This document shows positions 22,401 to 28,400 of a DNA stretch of 64,000 bases, piece by piece. Each line of letters opens with the position of its first letter. Positions within the stretch are counted from its first letter, which is position 1. Position numbers and translations under genes: made by a program. Below the pieces are notes generated by a model. The model had not been told where the DNA came from, made no database searches, and saw only the letters and a list, made by a program, of their open reading frames with translations. The stretch covers positions 434,001-498,000 of the forward strand of contig NZ_SJPW01000001.1 in assembly GCF_007860125.1 (NCBI RefSeq), given 5' to 3'. The DNA is from Rubripirellula tenax (GTDB lineage: Bacteria > Planctomycetota > Planctomycetia > Pirellulales > Pirellulaceae).

Positions 22401-25400
22401 CGATGCGGTCTACGAAATCGTGATGTTGAACGAACTGCTGACGCAAACCGACGGCAGCACGGTCAACCCAGTCGCCGACTTGGCGGGCAACCGACTACAG
22501 CCCAACCGGGCCGACGGTCAAACTCGATTCACGATCGTGATGCCCGACGTCGAACTGGACTTCGCCGACTCAACATCGCCGACCGATACCTATCGATCAC
22601 TGTTCACGAACAATGGTGCTCGTCACGCGTTGGTCAACGAAAACTCGCCACGACTGGGCAAGTACGTTGATGCCGAAACCGATCCGACGGCCGTCGATTC
22701 CGATGACATCGCTGCGGTGCTGTCGGTCGACGGCAATGTTCGCGAAGCCGGAAACGGTCCGTTCACGGTCACCAGTGCATCCCCAGATGTGACAATCACT
22801 TTGGTTTCGCTGCCTGCGGTCGGCGATAACATTTCGATCACTGCGAACGGGTTCACCGCGACGTTTGAATTGGTCGAAGAAGGCGGCACGGTCGCCGTCG
22901 GCCGTATTCCGGTCGCCTACCCGACCGGTGCGACCATTGGCGAAATCACGGATCTGCTGGCTGCGAAGATGGAGACGGAACTGCTTGCACGAAACGTGCA
23001 GGCCGTCCCCGAGCATATTGCCGGCACCGCCGCAATCACCTTGATCGCCCAAGGCGACGAAGACGGCGCGTACATCGGATCGTTCGACGTTCCCGGATCG
23101 GGCACGATCAACGGTGTGTTCTTGGATCCGATCACGGGCGAAGTGATCAGCTTCCTGAACCCACTGGCACCCGGCGGATCCGAATTGTTTGTCGAAGTCA
23201 TTGGCGAAGGCCTGCTTGATGCTTGGGTCGACTTCAACGGCGACGGTGATTTCAATGACCTCGGCGAACGTGTCTTGGCCAACGAACCGGTTGTCAACGG
23301 CCTGAACTCGGTCACGCTGTTCACGCCTTTCAACGCCGGTGTTTCGAACAACACCGACCTGTCGGGCTTCACCCGTGCTCGATTCCGACTCAGCACCGAC
23401 GGCAACTTGGCCGCAAACGGCTTGGCGGTCGACGGAGAAGTCGAAGACTACACCGTCGTGGTGACGCAGGCGGCATTGCCGATCACCACCAACGACGCGT
23501 ACACGTTCGACGAAGACGTGTTGTTGGACCAATCGGGCGCTGGCCAGGGCGTTGCGATTAACGACAACGACGCCGGTGCGACTGGCATCGTCTACGACGT
23601 CGTCGAAAACCCGATGTTTGGAACGTTGACGCTGGATCCTGCAACGGGCCAGTTCACCTATCAGCCCGATCCGGATTTCTACGGCGATGATTCGTTCACC
23701 TATCGAATCGAAGGCTTGCAAACGGTTGGCACCGGCGCCTACCCCGTACGCAGCGAAATCGCGACCGTCTCGTTGACAGTCACGCCGCTAAACGATGTTC
23801 CTTTCGCGACCGACAAGGCCTATGTCACGACGGAACTGAGTGATACCAACACGCCAGCGCCGATCACGATCAGCAAGGCGGATCTGTTGGTCGGCGCCTT
23901 GCCGCAAGACGACGCGCTGCTGCGAACGACGCCTTGGGACGAACAAGAACAAACGTTGACGGTGATCCAAATCAATGTTTTGGATGCGACCGGTGCGAGT
24001 GTTGAAATCGTCCCCATGGTCAGCACCTTTGTGCCGAAGGACGGTATCCACGAAGGCACGTCCTACGTCGCCGACGGCGTCGGCGGGTTCATCGAAGCGG
24101 GCAATTTGTCGGTCAACGTGGTCAACAACGAAATCGTTTCGGTCGAATACATCCCCGCGGCTCAATACAACGAAGACAACCCGCAAACCGGCGGTGTCCC
24201 GTCGCTCGACGCGTTCACGTTCACCGTGGCCGACGACGGCAAAACGACGCTTCCCAACGGGAACCCGGCTGCCCCAGCCTTGTCGCCTGAGATCACCACC
24301 GCGGTCGTGACCATTCAGGTCCGTCCGCAAAACGATTCGCCGGTCGCCAACGACGACACGATTCCGTCGACGACGTTGACTCCCGGCCCGGTCGAAGACA
24401 TCGACTTTGTCATCCCGGTTGCGTTCCTTTTGTCCAACGACACCGCGGGTCCGACCGGTTCAAGTGGTACCGGCGCCGATGACGAGAACCTTCCCGTTAA
24501 CGGCAACGATGCAGCCGTCCAGTTGGTCACCGATGCTCCCGTCGGTACACCACCGGCGAACTTCCCGGTCGGCTTCCAAGCCTTCCCATTGACGACAACA
24601 ACCGGTGCAACGGTCTCGTTCGATTCATCGACCAACACGCTGATCTATTCACGCAATGACGATTTCTATGGCGTCGATTCGTTCGAGTACACGATCGTCG
24701 ACAATGGTTTCGACGTCGCGATCGATGGAACGCGCACCAGCAATCCGAAGTACCACACCGCGACCGTCACATTAACGGTCGACCCGGTCAACGACGCTCC
24801 CCTAGCGGTCGATTACTCGGCTCAAACGTTTGAAGACACGCCGATCACGATCACTAAGACTCAATTGATCGGATCCGCTGTCGCGGATGCTTCGACGGTA
24901 CAAACAACGTCGCCGCTGGACGAAACGAATCAAGTTCTCGAGATCACCTCGCTGGACATCGATGGCGTCGTCGTGACGGCGGCCAACGTGGTTGTCGGAC
25001 AATCGTACGATACACCGAACGGTTCGATCGTTCCCAGTTTCGGTGCCGACGGTTTCTTGATCGATGTGGTCTACACACCCGTCGCCGATTTCAACGCCGA
25101 CAACCCGTTGGATGCGGGCAACCGACGCTTGGACTTCTTCGGATTCACTGTTACCGACGACGGCATTTCGCCGTTGCCGCAAGGCGGCCCCGATGCGACC
25201 AACGCACCCGAGTCGTCCAGCGCGACGGCTCGCATTTTGGTTCGACCGATCAACGACGCGCCGGTCGCGGTCGACGATTTGGTCAGCGGCACCAGTTCGG
25301 ACTGGTTGGCATATTTTGCCGGCTTGCCGACGCCGACTGTCGCTCCCGTTCCGACCGAAGACATCCCGTTTGTGATCCCACGCGACTTTGTCTTGGCCAA

Positions 25401-28400
25401 CGATCGCAATTCGCGATTGGCCGGCGACGACCTTGTCGATGGCACCAACGACGAACGCGACGGAACGAACGACAGCACCGATTTGGCAATCACCCAAACG
25501 CCGATCACCACGGCTCTGGGCAGCACGGTTACGTTCCTGGCCAACGGTGATTTGCAGTACACGCCGGCGCTGGATGTCTTTGGCATCGACACGTTCGTTT
25601 ACACGATCACCGACTCGGGGATCAACGAAGACGCAGCGGGCAACCAGACTGCCGCACCGCTGACCCACTTTGCGACGATCACCGTCAACTTGGCGGCCGT
25701 CAACGACACGCCGCTGCTGGATCCGATCAACGACGTTGTGACAATCGAAGACACGGCATCGTTAACGGTTGTCCTATCAGGTATCGATTCGGGCGGTGGC
25801 CCGGGTGAAATCCAAGACTTGCGCGTGATCGCGACCAGCAGCAACACGGCGCTGATCAATGATCCCGCGGTCACCTACACGTCGGCCGATACGGCCGGCA
25901 CTTTGACGGTTGTCCCCAACTTGAACGCGGCCGGAACGGTCACGATCAGCGTCACGGTGGAAGACGCAGGACTGGACGGCGATTTTGCAACGACGGCGGA
26001 CAACTTGACCGTCACGCAAACGTTCGAGGTTCGCATCCTCGCTCGCAACGACGCTCCGATCGCGGCCGATGATACGATCAGTTCGACGTCAACGCGCTGG
26101 AACGACTTCTTCGGTGGCGTTGGCCCGGTTCCGACCGAGGACGTGCCGCTGGATATTCCTCGTGACTTCTTGTTCGGCACAAACTTGGATCCGAACAACG
26201 ACACCAACGGACCGCTAACGGCGACCGACGAATTGACCGGCATCAACGACGGACCGATGACGATCCTGCAAGTGCCGATCACGACGACGCTTGGCGGCAA
26301 CGTGATCTTCTTGCCCAACGGCGACCTGCGATATCTGCCACCGGCGAACTTGTCGGGTGTGGACACGTTCACGTACACCGTGATCGATCAAGGCATCGAC
26401 GAAGCCATCGACGGAACACGGACCCTGGTTCCGATGATGTCGACGGCGACCGTGACATTGACCGTTCTGCCGGTCAACGATCCGCCAACGATCTCGCCGA
26501 TCGGCAACTTGGTGATACCCGAAGACACGCTCAGCCGTGTCGTTCCGTTCGCCGGTGTCAGTGCCGGTGGCAACGAATCGCAACCGCTTCGCGTCACCAC
26601 GCTTAGCAGCAACCCGACGCTGATCAACAACCCGGCGGTCACTTACACGTCGGCCAATGCAACAGGATCGATCAACGTCGTTCCGAATCCGAACCAAACC
26701 GGAACGGCACAGATCACCGTCTTGGTCGAAGATGGTGGACTTGACGGCGATTTGGCAACGGCCGCCGACAACCAGATTTCGTCGACCGTGTTCACGTTGA
26801 CTGTCACGGCGCTGAACGATGCTCCGATCGCAAACGACGACGCGTTGGACGCGACCGAAGACACGACGCTGACGATCACCGCGGCGTCGCTGATCGCCAA
26901 CGACTTCAACGCGCCGGCCGATGCAACCGACGAGTTGACGTTGATCAATGACGGTGGATTGACGATCCAACAGCAACCGATCACGACGACCCTTGGCGGC
27001 ACGGTAACGTTTGTGGCGGGCGGTAATCTGCTTTACACGCCGCCAGCCGACGCGTCGGGTATCGATACATTCACGTACACGATCTTTGACGAAGGTGTCC
27101 AGCAGGACGAGAACCTGAACAAGACGGTCTCGCCGCTTAGCGATACAGCGACCGTGACGATCACAATTGCTCCGGTCAACGATGTGCCGACGCTGAACCA
27201 GCCCAATGCGGTGACGATGTTGGAAGACACCGTCCGACCCGTCGTCTTGACGGGCATCACGGCCGGTGGTGGTGAAGTTCAACCCGCCCGCGTTTCGGTA
27301 ACCAGCAGCAACACCACGCTGTTGCCAAACCCTGTCGTCAACTACACGTCGCCCAACGATACCGCTGCGTTCGACTTGGTCCCCAACGCGGACCAATTCG
27401 GCGTCGCCGTGTTGACGGTTGTCGTCGAAGACGCCGGTTTGGATAACGACTTTGACACGGCCGCCGATAACTTGTCGGTCACGAAAACGTTCATCGTGCG
27501 TGTCAATGCGGTCAATGACGTTCCGTTGCTCGACACGATTGCCGACCAACAGATCGATGAAGACGCCGTGGGAGAAACGGTTACCTTGACCGGCATTGCG
27601 GCTGGCGGTGGCGAGTCGCAAGCTCTTCGCGTCTTGGCAACCAGCGGCGACGCAACGTTGGTCGCCAACCCAACCGTGACCTATACGTCGGCGGAATCGA
27701 CCGCCACGTTGACGTTCCAACCGGTCGCCGATCGATTCGGACAAACGCCGATCACGGTGACCGTCGAGGATGCAGGTCTGGATGGTGACTTCACCACGGC
27801 CGCCGACAATCGAACGACCACTCAGACGTTCAACTTGACGATCAATCCGATCAACGACGCTCCGTCCCTCGACGCGATCAACTCGGTCACGCTTGACGAA
27901 GACGCTGATCAACAAATCGTTGCTTTGACCGGCATCACGGCCGGTCCAAGTGAAACGCAAACGCTTCGGGTTCGTGCAACCAGCGACAACACGTCACTGG
28001 TTCCCAACCCGTCGGTTGACTACCAGTCGCCGCTGAGCACCGGCACCCTGAACTTTGTTCTTGGCCCCGACCAATTCGGTACCGCTACCATCACGGTTAC
28101 GGTCGAAGACGGCGGCGAAGACAACGACTTAGTAACGCTGGCCGACAACTTGACATCGTTCCAGACCTTCGTCATCACGGTCAACCCGATCAACGACGTA
28201 CCGACGATCACTGCGGTTGCGGATGTGACGGTGGCCGAAGACGCCGGACCGCAATCGGTTGCCCTAACTGGCATCTCCGCGGGTGGCGGCGAGACTCAAC
28301 CGCTGCGTGTCAGCGTGACCAGCGACAACATCAACGTCGTCCCAACACCGACGCTGACCTATATCGATGGTGCAACAACAGGAACGTTGGATTTCACGTC

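Noticed and set aside
26215-27960. 581-residue minus-strand frame inside the giant gene
   Set aside because: It is the shadow of the repeat region on the opposite strand; its Arg/Asp/Val-rich composition mirrors the repeats and no domain is recognisable.
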